DNA of 64,000 bases from Toxonevra muliebris (lineage: Eukaryota; Arthropoda; Insecta; Diptera; Pallopteridae): NCBI GenBank assembly GCA_963691655.1, contig OY829329.1, positions 20,288,708-20,352,707 on the forward strand, in the 5' to 3' direction. How positions within the stretch are numbered: position 1 is the stretch's first letter; every line of letters starts with the position of its first letter. The translations under genes were made by a program, and so were the position numbers. Shown here piece after piece: positions 31,035 through 43,500 of this stretch. Under the pieces are notes generated by a model that searched no databases, was not told where the DNA came from, and worked only from the letters and a program-made list of their open reading frames with translations.

Positions 31035-31926
31035 ATGGTATAGGCTGATGTTACACGATCAATGTTTTGCTGTCTATGTAATTATATTTTGGAGTGAATG
31101 AAAATTCAACAATTGGAATGGAATTGGATGGAAAATAATTATAATGACAATATGTGATAATGTTGGTGGAAATTAGCAACAAATTATACAAAAAATATTA
31201 CATTTATGTATGTACGCAGAAAAATACTACTTAAAATTGGCAGCCTATTAAAATAAGCTCCGTCATTTTGTTTCTTGGCCATTAAATTACCATGTTTTAA
31301 TTTTTTTAAACAGCACTCTCACAAACAAAAGCCAAACAACGCAAAGGGTGGAAAAGAAAAAAAAAGTGTTCATAAGTTAGTAAAAAATGTAGTATTTTCC
31401 ATCAAATATTAGTATTTTCCAATAAAATGCAACAGTGTATCTTCGGCAACCTCATTTTATTTGAAGTGATGTAGGTTTTTTCCGTCAGCAAAAAAATTTT
31501 AAGTGAAATGTGTTCATTCTCTCTTTTGCTCAGTGTTCATTTTTCAAAACAACAACAATTTCATTGTTTGACAGCAAAACATTGATCGTGTAACCTCGCC
31601 CATAAACACATAGAGAACTTCAGGCTTGCGACTACATAACATCGAGAAAATGAAATTAGTTAACGACTGCAACAGCAAGCGACATTTGTTGAGTTTCACA
31701 ATAAAATCCATTTTTTCTTCATTCTTCTTCTTCTGTCTTGTAGTTCTGCTCTCACTTATCTTTTTGCAGTTTGGCTGCTGTCAAATTAGAAATAGATTCT
31801 AATACGACTGCAAATGAAGTAATGCAGTCGTGCAGTTGCCAAATTTAGCAGTTTCATTAAAACGTGTGTATTCTTATTTCGACAGAAGCAGTCGCAAGCC
31901 TGTCGTCTTCTATGTGTTTATACCAT
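31035..31926. mobile_element. MITE with ATGGTATAAACACATAGA ends, carrying a nested MITE
   Basis: The right end is the inverse of ATGGTATAAACACATAGA (ending 31,926), followed inward by the inverse of GACAGGCTTGCGACTGC. The left end is split: ATGGTATA at 31,035-31,042, then the nested element, then ATAAACACATAGA and AGGCTTGCGACTAC from 31,602. Removing 31,043-31,601 and one ATA restores a perfect left end. Confidence 0.8.
31043..31601. mobile_element. Nested MITE with perfect 25-bp inner TIR
   Basis: GTTACACGATCAATGTTTTG and onward CTGTC is perfectly inverted between 31,050-31,074 and 31,570-31,594. The outer ends are GGCTGAT and the inverse of GGGCGAG. The flanks give ATA (31,040-31,042 and 31,602-31,604) as the likely target duplication. 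559 bp, non-coding, poly-purine-rich right half. Confidence 0.85.
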
Positions 31927-31984
31927 GAATTTGACATTGTGAAAACCAAGCATTATTCGTCGTATTGTTTCTGCAAGATTTTTT

Positions 31985-32060
31985 TTAGTGCAAATACATA
32001 AATATGGGAGAGAGAGAGAGAGAACGCTGTTCATGTTGTTCTTGAATGGTTCTTGCAAGA
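31985..32060 (-). repeat. Dispersed repeat family X, partial copy 3
   Basis: The minus strand reads ACTCTTGCAAGAACCATTCA, AGAACAACATGAACAGCG, a (TC)n run, then CATATTTATGTATTTGCAC, matching the left part of copy 1 across the hAT insertion site. Confidence 0.65.
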
Positions 32061-35000
32061 GTTGACTTTTTTTGTTTACACGTTCTTTTCTATATTTACA
32101 TATGCACATCCAAAAGTGCAATTCGTCCATTTCCGTCGTCTTATTCCCTTCCACTTTATGCGTTACAGCAATTTTATTGTTACACATACCTAACGCGCCT
32201 AAAAATTTCACTTTTCCTTTTTAGAGTGATAGGAACGACTTATTTCCTCGGGCAAGCCAGAACTAGATAATTTGGACTGGAAGAAACTAAACCTCAACAG
32301 CTCGTGACCTATGTATGTATAGGCAATGATCCCTTCCTAGCAAGTATGCCGCTCGCAGTGACTAGGTACAGTAAAGTATAACAAGTGCTGGAGATTATTA
32401 ACACTTTGCGCACATACACACTAGCGGTTCCAAGGAGGGGAGCGAGGTTCGTTTTGAAGTTGAGCTTCATAATTTGGGGCTTTCATCCATTTTCTGATTT
32501 CAATTCAAGATTTCGCTTTCCAAATGATGCTTAACTAAACGGGTTTCTTTTGATTTCATCAGTTGTGCAATCAAACGAGTACCGGATAAATGATTTCTGC
32601 TTCAAAATTTAATTGCTTCAAAAATTTTTGCCAACTCAATTAAGCGGAAACTATTATACTTTTTATTAAATAATTTCAACATTAAATTTATTGTCTTGTC
32701 TTGTAAAGGACACTCCTAAAATTTATTACGCTATTAAATAATTATGCTGTACATTAAATCTGAATGGATCTCATTGGAGAAATTATTCGCAAATGCATTG
32801 CATGCACGCTGACACTCACCACTTTTCTTCTTTAATGCAACGTAAGAGTCCTACGTGCAACACGATGTGGTGTTCGTGGGTGTTTAAAATTTATTCAATG
32901 CAGAAAAAATGGGAAAAGAAAATTATGTCAGCATTTGTATTGGAAAAAAGCAAACTTCCCTCCCTGCTCGAATCTTCTGTCATTTAAAAATCTACACTTG
33001 AATGTGCATTTTTACTCTTGTGATATTAGTACATATGTTTGTATACTAGCATATACTTTCATTCCGCAATGTCATCATCCATCCTTAGAGAAGACAAGTA
33101 GAGTACGTATGTATGTATATAAAATTGCCAGCACCTGATATTCATTCGTTTATCGCTTAAAGGTGACAACTACAAAAGTATCACATGCGATATTGTTTAC
33201 AAACGAATGATTTCAAAAACATTTTTCCATATCATCAGCAACAGTTTATGGCATTTCGAAAAAAAGGAAAATGCAAAAATATCTAGTTACACACATATGA
33301 TTTAACACACAACATACATGCATACATGTAGAAAAAAAAATACAAAATATGAAAAATGTAAATAGTGGTAGATAGTTGCTGTAAATGTAAACACGAGTGT
33401 TTATTTGTGGGGGAAGCTGGGTCACTTTCTATACTATTATAGTTAGAGTGTAATTTATAGTATTAGAATCGCAAATATGACAACTTTACGGAATGTTGCC
33501 GTGTATGGAATGATAAATGTAGTATTTCTGACCTTTTTAATGCAAATTTCATTTAAATTGAATAACTTCAACTTTTCATAAATTTATATTGAATGATTTG
33601 AAATTACTGAATTTTAATTGTAAATGATGAATATTTGTGAAGCGGAAGTGAATTCGCAACCTGGTTGACGTTGGGAATTTTCGTTAAATTGCAACTCTGT
33701 TCATTCTGTCATTATATAAGATGGCATCATTTATCAAATGAAAATCATTAAATTTGAACGTCAAGCATGTTGTTTAAATAATCGCAAAAGAAACCGACTG
33801 GGCAAGCAGTTTTAGAAAAACAGCAGGTATCATCACCGAAAACTTCAATTTGCTGAGGAAAACCATTCAGAATTCAGAGTTGTTTGGTTGAGTGTTTCGA
33901 AGCATTTCTGAGACTAAGTTAAATTAGATTAGTGATAGAACAAATTTGTGTTAGTGTGAAGTAAATTTTTCCTCTCTATTTATTTGGCAGTCCATCAAGG
34001 TTTTGGATAGTGAATGAAACCTCGGACGAAAACGTTAAAAATATGAAATTATTTACCTAGTTTTTTCGGTTCTCATCACTTTTTCAAGTAATTGTAACCT
34101 AAAAATGCAAAAAAAGCTGAAAATGGGGAGAAACTATTTTTTGTCATCTATCCAATTCTATTCACAATAAATAAAAAAAACCAGTTTGCACGGTTTTGGG
34201 TCTGACCCGTCAAAATATGTTTTTTAAAGAAATTTTAGGCGCTGATTATGAAATTTCGCTATAATGTTGGGTTTTTTAGATACCGATTTAACCATTTTTA
34301 TGAATTTTTTACCATAAATTGTGAATTTATTTGAAAAACTACCAAAAACCCGAGATGAAGTGCAGTGGAACTGCGTTATTTGTAATATTTTGGATCTTTA
34401 AAAAAGTTCGGCAGAAAAATGTATGAAATTGAAATTTTGATATAAAAAAGCTACAAATGTAAACTTGTTAAAATGATATTAATTAGGACAGAATTTTGTA
34501 TCACAAATCAGTTAAAAAAGGGTAATAGTAGGTAGGTTATTGGAATACTAATCGGAAAATTGTGAAACATTTTTTTTTTTACATTTTCTAGACAGCAGAA
34601 AAAGTGGAAAATCAGTAGAGTTTCTAGCTCAATTGATTTCTTGAACATCATCGAATGAATCTGAAAAACGGCGAAAAAATGAAGTTACATTTATGAAATT
34701 TTCGGTAATTATTGAGTATGCGTTCTTTTTACTAAGCACCATTTGTGCTTCAAGCTTTCTCGACTTCAAGTCACGACTGAAAACTATATATATTTGCAAA
34801 GCATAATATCGATTTCAATTGAATTGAATTTTAAAAATACTTTGCAAAAGGAAAATAGCTCCACAACAGAAATACGTTACTGGAACTTATTCTTCTATTT
34901 TAAGGCAAAAAATATTCAACAGTTTGATTGAATATTTCTTTTCTTATGTTTAAAAAAATATTATTTGTGTTTTACACACATAAAATTGGAAAATTAAATT

Positions 35001-35218
35001 AAATTTTTTTTAATGATAACAAATAAAAAATATAAAAATAGAAATCTTTTTTAATTCTTAGTAATTAATAACTTAATTTTATTTACTCTTTTTGACAACA
35101 TTACAATAACACTAATCAAACTGATATTATGCATGAAGATTAATTTTGGGGTTTTTTGCATATTTCAATTAAAATATTTTTTGAGTTGTCTGTATATAAA
35201 ATAATAAATATTTTTCTG
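32061..35218. other. AT-rich DNA, no gene recognised
   Basis: Low-complexity intergenic DNA. A TATATAAG at about 33,713 has no recognisable gene downstream. Scattered frames of 60-75 codons look like chance. Confidence 0.35.
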
Positions 35219-36170
35219 TACTAACCAGTCATTTTTTTATTTAATGAACATAATCCCTGAATCAAATATTAAACTTAATTAATTACAACAATAGAGCACA
35301 TGAAACGATGCTTAGAAAGCCGACGTCAGCGCCTCTGCTCATTTGTATGAATCCGACCCCCATACGTCGATATAAAACAAAAACTCGATCCCCGAAGTTG
35401 GCTCTCTCAGTGTCGTTTCATGTACTGTATGATTACAACAACAATATGGCTTCATTTGCTTGCTTTGACGAACTAGTCTAGTGTTTTCCGATTTTTCATA
35501 TGCTGATAATAACAACCTAAAAACCTTTTTTTTTTGCTCAAGAAAAATCTCTTTATGAAAAAGCAAATATCAAAATAGAACCAAACTACTCGTTGGTGTT
35601 TGTTTTGTTATTTGTGTATGCAGATAATTCGTTTGATAATTCTGAGAAATGCCGTCACTCATGTCTTCTCTCTCTCTCTCATTTGTTATTTACTCCCGCT
35701 TAAGCAATGATTTTTACAACGATGAATGCAATGCTTTGTTCAATGACTAAATTTTAAAGAACTTCCGACGCTAATATTTTGGAATTGACTAAACCGATTT
35801 TAAATCTGATAATTTTTGGCTAACCTATTCATCAAGCTCTTTAAATTGATAGTGTAGGTAGCATTTCTGGATCTTCTGGAATAAAAATGTAGTTACACTA
35901 ATAAATGTAGGTATAGATAAAAATGTTTTGAGTTATTACAACAACCACATGACTGAAATTTATAAATTTTATGGCATGTTTTTTTTACGACCAAAATGAT
36001 TTAAAAGTTAGATAATTCATTAATAAATAAAGTAAATAAACTGACTGGGGTATTTTAAATCCTTAAATAAATGAATAAAGCATCAATAAAAACTCTCTTA
36101 AAGTCTATAAAAATTCATCCTCTATTTCACATATCTACCCTACGAAAGACTTTTTCTACTTCAAAAAATT
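35219..36170 (+). repeat. Dispersed repeat family A, copy 1 (about 410-bp insertion)
   Basis: Starts TACTAACCAGTCATTTTTTT. Hallmarks in order: GAAGCCGACGTC-type core, GCTCATTTGTATGA, GGCTCTCTCAGTGTCG, TTCATATGCT.ATAATA, GAGTTATTACAACAACC, AAAAGTTAGATA.TTCATTAA, ACTGACTGGGGTATTTTAAA and TCATCCTC.ATTTCACATA. Relative to copies 2 and 3 about 410 bp are inserted between roughly 35,515 and 35,925. The GCCGACG...GGCTCTCTCAG core is also shared with family X. Confidence 0.75.
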
Positions 36171-37672
36171 ACCACGCTACATTAAATAAATAAAAATTCT
36201 TAACAAACATTTTAAACGCGACCACAGGATATTGGCTGAGTTTGCGAGGTATGACAATTACTCTCTAAGTAGGCAAATGCTTTCATAAATTGTGCCGAAT
36301 TATATGCAAAAAAAAAGAAACCGAGGGGAACCAGATTCTAACTAAACTCATAATTCCTAAGTAAACATGCCGGATAAGAAAAAAAAAGTAAATACGAGTT
36401 ATAAGAATAAAACCAAAAATCTTATCAAATTTTCTTTATAACTTTCTGGATCCCTTAATAACAAATAAACACAAACACAATTGCCAGGACACACTTCCAA
36501 AACATTTGAAGCGATTTGTTTATCATGAAAGAAAAAAAAAACTTGAAATTTTATTCACTTGCAAATTTATTCAAAAAGAATCTTTTATTATTCGTTATGT
36601 ATCTAGTTACAATAAGTAGGATATTTTACGCCGCATTTGCATTAATAAATCCTTGACGCATAGCAGCAAAAATTTTCCCTCAGGTTACATAAGGAATTTT
36701 TGTAAGCAACGCCAAAAAATAAAAAACAATAATAAAAAAAAATACCTGTGGATAAATGCTAGTAGTGAACAAAAGATTTCGTGGACCTTCTCATATCTAG
36801 CTAATTCCTTCACAAAATTTTTGTTTCTATGAAAATTCTTAAAAGAATTGTTAAAATATTCAGTTTTGCTTGCATGTGCGTGTGTATGTATGTGTGTGAG
36901 TTTATATGCATGTAACGCTTAACTTTTATGTTGTTTTCCTTAGATTTTCTGCGTATCTCTAGAGATTTGACAAGCTAAATTCGTAACTGTAGATAAATGA
37001 TGCGCTGAAGAAAACTCGCTTAAATTTACTCCTTTTAAGTTGCTTTTACATATTTCTCGTTAAGGAAGAAATTTCTTGGTTTTTTTTTTGTTCAGTTTTC
37101 CCCTTAGGATAATTTTGTATACGTCATTGTTGCATTTTGTTGTTTAGAAAATTGGCGTTACGCATTTAATTTGACTATATTAAACTTAAAATTCGGGTCA
37201 AATTTATTTTTAATGTTAAATAAGAAAATGTTTAAAACTGTACTCCTGTGCATAAATAGATTGGGTAATAGCATTTGCATTACAAATTAATGAATAAATA
37301 AATAAATAGCATAAGATCTGAGGAAGATATTAAAGAATAAGCTAAATTGACCCGATGTAGGTCTCAAATTTATCTATCTATTTAGGGTTTTTATATATCC
37401 ACATAGACATGTATGCGATATATCACTGATTTTTTGTTCATAACTAAATCCTTTAAGGTGGAGGGAAGGGTTTATGTTAGGTTAGGCTCACTATTGAGAA
37501 GAAATATTATACTCCTCAATATGATTCACTTAAAGACCGACTCACTTTGTTTCCTTATTTTTCAACAAAACAAAAATTAATGAGAGCCCTTTTAAATGTT
37601 TGAGTGAACCCAATTGAACTCCTTTCTCTTTAATATTGATCGCTCAAAGGATGCGTTCTTTTACTCCCCTTA
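36171..37672. other. AT-rich DNA, nothing firm
   Basis: No coding. A GGTTTATGTTAGGTTAGG word at about 37,470 resembles inverted non-LTR 3' tails but has no recognisable coding beside it. Confidence 0.35.
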
Positions 37673-37800
37673 AATAATTCATTGCATGAAATAAAATTTT
37701 TGTTGTTGTTTCTCGTATAAAATATAAAATTATTGTTTGTGATTTATTTATTTTATATGGGAAACAACAACAAGTTTTTAATTTCATGCAATGAATTATT
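37673..37800. repeat. 128-bp long-stem hairpin
   Basis: The left arm starts AATAATTCATTGCATGAAAT and continues through TTTTTGTTGTTGTTTC and ATAAAAT. The right arm ending at 37,800 is its inverse with few mismatches over about 55 bp, leaving a loop of about 15-20 bp. It could be a small foldback element or a precursor-like RNA hairpin. Confidence 0.8.
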
Positions 37801-37819
37801 GCTCGTGGAGACGGGCGTA

Positions 37820-37915
37820 ATGATCCATACACATTGACGACAGCAGCTACACGAATACACAACTACTAAATTCTATCGGCTACAAATTCTATACTACGAT
37901 CGTAGAAAATTTACT
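37820..37915 (+). repeat. Dispersed repeat, inverted partner of 8,110-8,215
   Basis: CCATACACATTGACGACAGC and AGCTACACGAA.ACACAACTAC match the minus strand at 8,215-8,110. Confidence 0.6.
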
Positions 37916-38310
37916 GCGTTTTTCGCAAAATTTTAACATTTACTCCGTCACTCCGCTTGAGCCAAAATCTACTACTAATTTTTTTGTTGCATACTACTTG
38001 GGCAAAAAGGTCTGACACCACTGTTTTTCTCTCTAGCTCTTTTATTTGATGAGCTTGCCAAAGAAAAGAGAGCATGGATATATGCAAAAAAGCTGAATGT
38101 AAAAATCAGAGCAGTTAAAGAAGCCTCTCAGTTCGCATGATTGTAAATATTTTTTTGTACTTTTTTTAAATAAACATGCATATTTCTGTTAAAAAATATT
38201 TATTTTCTTATGCTTTATATGGAAATTTCCAAATTTACTACAAAAATTTTGATTTTGCTACGATTTTTTCTATCATTTACTACGATATCAGATTTTCAAG
38301 GTCCGAACCC

Positions 38311-38880
38311 TGAACACAATTCCTTAATCAAATATCAAACTCAATTATTTACAACAACGAAGCACAGGAGACCATACTGAGAAAGCTGACGTCAGCGCCT
38401 CTGCCTCTGCTCAATTGTATGAGCCCTATTCCCATACGTTCATATGAAAAAACTCCATTCGCGAAGTCGGTTCTCTCAGCGTCGCCTCATGTGCTCTATG
38501 ATTACGACAACTGCGTGGTTTCATTCGCTTGCTTAAACGAATTCGCCTCGTGTTTTCCGTTTTTTTATATGCTAATAATAGCAATAACAATGCTTTGAGT
38601 TATTACAACAACCTTAAGACTTCTGCAGAACAAACAGATTTGTTTTTTTTTACGATCAAATACTCATAAAATTTACATGAAAATATTAATTAAAAGTTAG
38701 ATATTTCATTAAAAAATAAAATAAATAACCTGACTGTGGTATTTTAAATGCTTAAATAATAGTATAAAGTATCAATAAATACATTGAAAGTCTATAAATA
38801 GGTGTATAAAAATTCGTCCTCCATTTCACATACCTAACCTTACCGAATGACGTATTCCAAGTGAAAAAATTACGTATTTT
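38311..38880 (+). repeat. Dispersed repeat family A, copy 2 (5'-truncated)
   Basis: Begins within the family at TGAACACAATTCCTTAATCA and runs to the GAATGACGTATTCCAAGTG end with no large insertion. It lacks the first roughly 25 bp (TACTAACCAG...). Confidence 0.78.
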
Positions 38881-40365
38881 ACATCAAAATCCAAATAATA
38901 TTGCTATACATTTTACACTTTATAACCTTTCAAATAAGACCAATCTTACAAAGATCAGATAGTTTTTCTATTTTTATTAATTTTTAAACTTTTTGAGCTC
39001 AGCTCTAGGACGAAAATTTCAAACAAAAACTCTTAAATTTTCTAACCTAAAAAAATTATAAATGCCAGATTACTCAAAAGCTCTACCTTTCTGGCTCTCA
39101 CATATCAAATACAACAACTCGTATTTTATTTTAACTATTTTAATTAACTATAATATTCTTATTATTATTCAATAATCAAGTGTCATTATGTGTGATGACA
39201 ACGTCCAGGGCATTTAATTAATGCTCTAATACATAATTAGTATTACTCATTTATTCAAGTTTTTAATAAATATTTGTTGAATACTGAGGGGGAAAAGTAA
39301 ACAACAAACAATGATAAGAAAAAGTAATGAATTTGCATTTTTCATCTGCATAGAAATGAGTTTATAAATGAATGTTCAAAGGAATTGGATTAAAGATGAA
39401 CATTTTAGTACAAGGTATTTATATATGTGCCTACACTGCTATATTCAAATATAATAGAAAATACGAGTGAGTATATGGTAAAATAGAAAATTCATATTTA
39501 AAGCTCAATGCTCATTGTCAGCAAATTTTCAATTCGGATACACTTTGTGAGCTATTTAGATACTTAATATGATTTTTCGCATAGTTACTTAAGTTGGGGA
39601 AATATCACGTGCCATTTTATGGTTTTGGGAATACATACATACATCGACAGACATATACACTTACATATTTATATATGTATGTACTTAAATCTTAAAAGAG
39701 CATTAAGATGAGGATATAGTAGAGAGTAAATTCGTAGTTAGTCTGATAAAATTATGAAATAAAATGAACCATTAGGCATAGACATTGAAATTGCATTCAT
39801 TAGGTTGCGGGGGTGCGCCTCTGGAAAGAGGGAATTTAAGAATCAAATGCTTGGAATCGAAAAAAAAAAAAAAAAAAAGAATGAAATATCAGAACCACCT
39901 GTAGTGATTGTAATTGAAAACGTTCTTACATACATGTTGAGGAATGTTGTTGTTATAAACCATTAGACTGATTGGCGAAAAAACAAAAGAAAATCAAACA
40001 AATTCATTTGGATGAATAAAGAAAAAAATATTGAATTTTTATATTTATAAGAACCTTTGAAGTGTTTGTTGAAACTTGAAAAAAAAAAAACTAATAACGA
40101 AATCAATTCACTGAATATTTCAAAGAAAATTGAAAGAGTTCTATAGGAAATGTAACAAAATCGTACAAATTGTAATCAGGATTTGGAACTTGAAATAAAA
40201 ATGTTAATATTGATTTTGCTTCACAAGCCTTCAGTTCTTATTTTATTTCTTTTGGATTCAATTTAACAAAATCGTATTTGGAAAAGTATTTAAATTCACA
40301 AGTGAATAGGCAAATCAAAATTTCCCCACACTGCTGTTAGGTCTTCTAGTATTGATGAACATAAA
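38881..40365. other. AT-rich DNA, no gene recognised
   Basis: Contains an A tract near 39,861 and ATACATACATACATC-type runs only. Confidence 0.35.
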
Positions 40366-40497
40366 CCTGAATTCTCCCAGCGTGTCCATATGGACACATG
40401 CCCTATCTAGAAAAATCAGTTTGCAGATCATAGCCAAAAGTTGAATTTAATTTATTTAGGGCGTTTTTAATACGTTTAATTCTGAGAGAATTCGGGA
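40366..40497. repeat. 132-bp inverted-end repeat with internal palindrome
   Basis: CCTGAATTCTCCCAG at the left edge and CTGAGAGAATTCGGGA at the right edge are inverted with two differences. TGTCCATATGGACA (40,383-40,396) is a perfect 14-bp palindrome near the left end. Confidence 0.5.
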
Positions 40498-40869
40498 TAA
40501 CACAGTTGTGAATTAAAGTAAGGAAACTTTTATTTAAATCTTTTGAGAAATTTGAGCATTCTCAAGTTAGTTCACTTTATGGCGCTATAATAATATAAGC
40601 GAACCATTAAATATGAATCTAACAGGGAAGAAAAACATTACGAAAAAAATTAAATTAAAAAAAATTATAGTGTTTTTTTTTCTTTCTAATATAAAAGTCT
40701 CACAAGAGAGCTGCCATCTATCTGACTCATCTCTTTATTCTTCCATTTTAAATTTTTACTTATTATTTCTCTTACTTCTCTATTTTTTAACGATTTATTT
40801 AAAAACTGCCCTCTATTAAACAGAACGTGATTGAATTTAAACATTTACTTTTTTCCGTAGATATTTTTG

Positions 40870-41325
40870 ATATACACGTGCCCCTATTTACACGGCACTC
40901 GAATTACACGGTTTTCGAATTTATTCACACTATCTGCAGGGACAAAATCAATAAACTTATAGACATATACCTACACAAAAGAAATAACATTTGTTTTCTC
41001 ATACTAGTTCCTCTTCCCCTCAACACTGCGTTACCCCTCGTCTAGCCCTTATGGGAAAAGCATTGTGTTCAAGTGCACATCCCTAAACAAGAGCCTCGGC
41101 TTCATGCCTTGGCATTTCGTGAAACCAATCGCCATTTTTAAACACAATTCGTGATTAATTTTGCATGAACGTATCTTCTTTTATATTCTTTATATTCTTT
41201 TATTTTCTTTATATTCTTTGATTCGATTTACAAGGCTAACTAAAATTTTTTTGGAGAATAGCTCTGTCTCGTTTTACACGGTTTCCATTTGCACGATTTT
41301 AATCTATCGTGTAAACCGATCCATT
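40870..41325. repeat. TTACACGG-repeat region, possible pogo/Tigger-like end
   Basis: CCCCTATTTACACGGCACTC, GAATTACACGGTTTTCGAA, TTTTACACGGTTTCCATTTG and ATCGTGTAAACCGATCC recur. Repeated TTTACACGG words near CCCC resemble the ends of pogo-group elements. No transposase is seen and the assignment is weak. Confidence 0.35.
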
Positions 41326-41346
41326 TTTTTTGGAGAAGCAGACTGT

Positions 41347-41735
41347 TCCAATTCAGATTTACATCTGCCCATCAAAATATCCAACAAATTTTCACATTTT
41401 CATGATAATTTTTCAGTTTTTTATTAGAGACACTAAATCGGAGCTATTTTTGAATGAAAACTTCAAACTTTTTCCAGAATATTTAAAAAAAATTTTTATA
41501 ATTTTTAAGCTTTCATTAATATTCATGATTAAAATTGAAATTTATGTGAGAACTCCAATTCAGATCTCCGCCTTTTAATCAACTTTTTACAAAAACTTTC
41601 CACATTATCATGATAATTTTTCACTTTTTTTTAATGAAAACTTCAAACTTTTTCAGAATAATTAAACAATTTTTTGCAAGTTTTAAATAGTTATAGAAAT
41701 TTATAATTGAATCCTGAATATATGTGAAAAAAGTA
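41347..41735. repeat. Imperfect tandem duplication, period about 207 bp
   Basis: TCCAATTCAGATTTACATCT at 41,347 and TCCAATTCAGATCTCCGCC at 41,554 start two units. Both contain CATGATAATTTTTCA and TGAAAACTTCAAACTTTTTC. Identity is perhaps 75%. Non-coding. Confidence 0.65.
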
Positions 41736-42554
41736 TTCTTTAAACGAAGGGGTCCGAATGTTTTTCAACATCAAACCAAATTTAAAAAAAACCTGCAATA
41801 AATCAGTGTCAACGTATCGCATTTGAAACACTGTTTGAGTTGAAACATGATCCCCTATAAAATTTAGTTTTCAAACGATTTATCATCTATAGGAAGTTCA
41901 TCATTAAAGTTTCAATTTCTGATGATTTATTATGCCACAGAATGATTATTGTGTAAGTATTTCAAGTATATAAATAGAATATCTTAATAAGTTAGTGGTA
42001 TGTATATAACACTTTTTTAATTGTTACTATATAATATTTATTCTCTATGTTAAAAAAAGTTAACTAAAACTATTCCCATTCATTCAAATAAATTCAAAGT
42101 TTATGTAAAACACACAAGATGAAAATAATTATTGTAATCAACTTTATGGCACATTAAAGATTTATAACTGATTCTTGGCTCTTCAACTGCTTCTTCTGCT
42201 ACTCTTTTCTCTACGTTATTCCCCTAAACAATAATAGAAGATTGAAACTTATGTATAAGCGTATTTACATACACATGTTTATATGTATATTTATATACAT
42301 ACATACATACAACCATATACAATACAATAGCTAATATTAAATGCAAAATGGTAGAAACAGGAAAATGGGGAAATCCAAATTGAATGTGACACTGATGTGA
42401 TTGAATTGAATGTCGCCGGATGGAGTGAAAAATTCAAATCAATCTTTTGATGGAATGAGTTAAGCACGCAATTGCGTAAAGTTGTGTGTGGTTATAAAAT
42501 AAACTTAAGCTTTTGCGACTTAGCAACAGAGTAAATTTTTACGCATACTTCTCA

Positions 42555-42784
42555 CCAGCGGCGGTTCTAGGATACAGGTTTGGGGAGACCGATAACTAGA
42601 ATAATATCCAAATCAAAAACCATACCAAAACTCAGAACTATACCCATACCAAAAATCTTGTATAAGTCAGAAAAAAAACTCAAACCAAAAGCTAGATCAA
42701 AACTTAGATTACAACTATTGTTCAGAGCTTAAATCCAGACCAAAAAATTGACCATAAATCAGACCAAAAATTAGGTACAGCATC
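42555..42784. repeat. Repeat with GCGGCGGTTCTAGG head and ACCAAAA words
   Basis: Same style as 7,190-7,522 in opposite orientation: a GGCGG-type terminal word followed by loosely repeated CCAAAA/AATCAGA text. Confidence 0.35.
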
Positions 42785-43123
42785 CTATAAGATTTTTTGT
42801 ACTATTTCTTGCGTCAATGTTTTTCTGGGACCTTCTGAACTTTGTACGACTTTACCAATAAATGATTCAGAGTAACTACATTTTTGAGCAATTTTTTTAC
42901 CAGAAGCATTTGGATGTTTATGAAAAATTTCCTTGACACGTTTAGCTATGTGTAGGTTTCCCATTCCATATTTTCTGCCAGATCCCACCTTTCGATCAAT
43001 GCTTAGATTGTCATTAAAGTTTTTCAAAACCCGGCTAAAAGTGCGACGTGACACCTTAACAATTTTGGCAATTTTTAAATGACTCCATTTCGGATTATGT
43101 TGAAATAGGCTTTGAATGAACAA
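42785..43123 (-). pseudogene. Tc1/mariner DD37E-type transposase, N-terminal half
   Basis: 113 codons open on the minus strand. The first HTH ends Val-Ser-Arg-Arg-Thr-Phe-Ser-Arg-Val-Leu-Lys and is followed by the linker Ser-Ile-Asp-Arg-Lys-Val-Gly-Ser-Gly-Arg-Lys and the second HTH (Ser-Gly-Lys-Lys-Ile-Ala-Gln-Lys-Cys-Ser-Tyr-Ser-Glu-Ser-Phe-Ile). This is the paired-domain N-terminus of the same group as the 174-1447 element. The catalytic half is missing and TIRs are not visible, so it is a fragment. The frame itself is unusually clean. Confidence 0.72.
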
Positions 43124-43454
43124 GATGTCAAAAAGTTAATAGAACTAGCAGATCAGACAATCTTTTCGGAACCCGCTACGGTTCCTCATCAGTGATCTAA
43201 CAAAAGTATGAAGTAAAAAACTATGATACAATTTTTTCATGTGCACTAAAAACAAAAAATATGTTTTTCAAAGTTTTCTGATTTTCGAATTCAAATGTTA
43301 AAACTTCAGAAATAAATCGCAGTCAACAATTTTTTTGAAAAAAAAAAACAAACTTGAAGATTTTTTGGAGACGAAAAAAAACTATAGATACATGCTTTTC
43401 TCATATCTATGCGAAATTTTCTTTAAAAATCGGGTAAATATTTTTTGCATAGAA

Positions 43455-43500
43455 CAGTGGTTCTCAACTGTTTTCATTCTATGCCCCACTTTTCGAATTC
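43455..43500 (+). mobile_element. Isolated hAT terminus (CAGTGGTTCTCAACTG)
   Basis: The CAGTGGTTCTCAACTGTTTT word with a following GCCCCACTT is a typical end of widespread hAT/Charlie-type elements. No inverted partner is seen. Confidence 0.5.

Noticed and set aside
33705..33760. TATATAAG promoter
   Set aside because: No recognisable gene or conserved initiator downstream; such words are frequent in AT-rich DNA.
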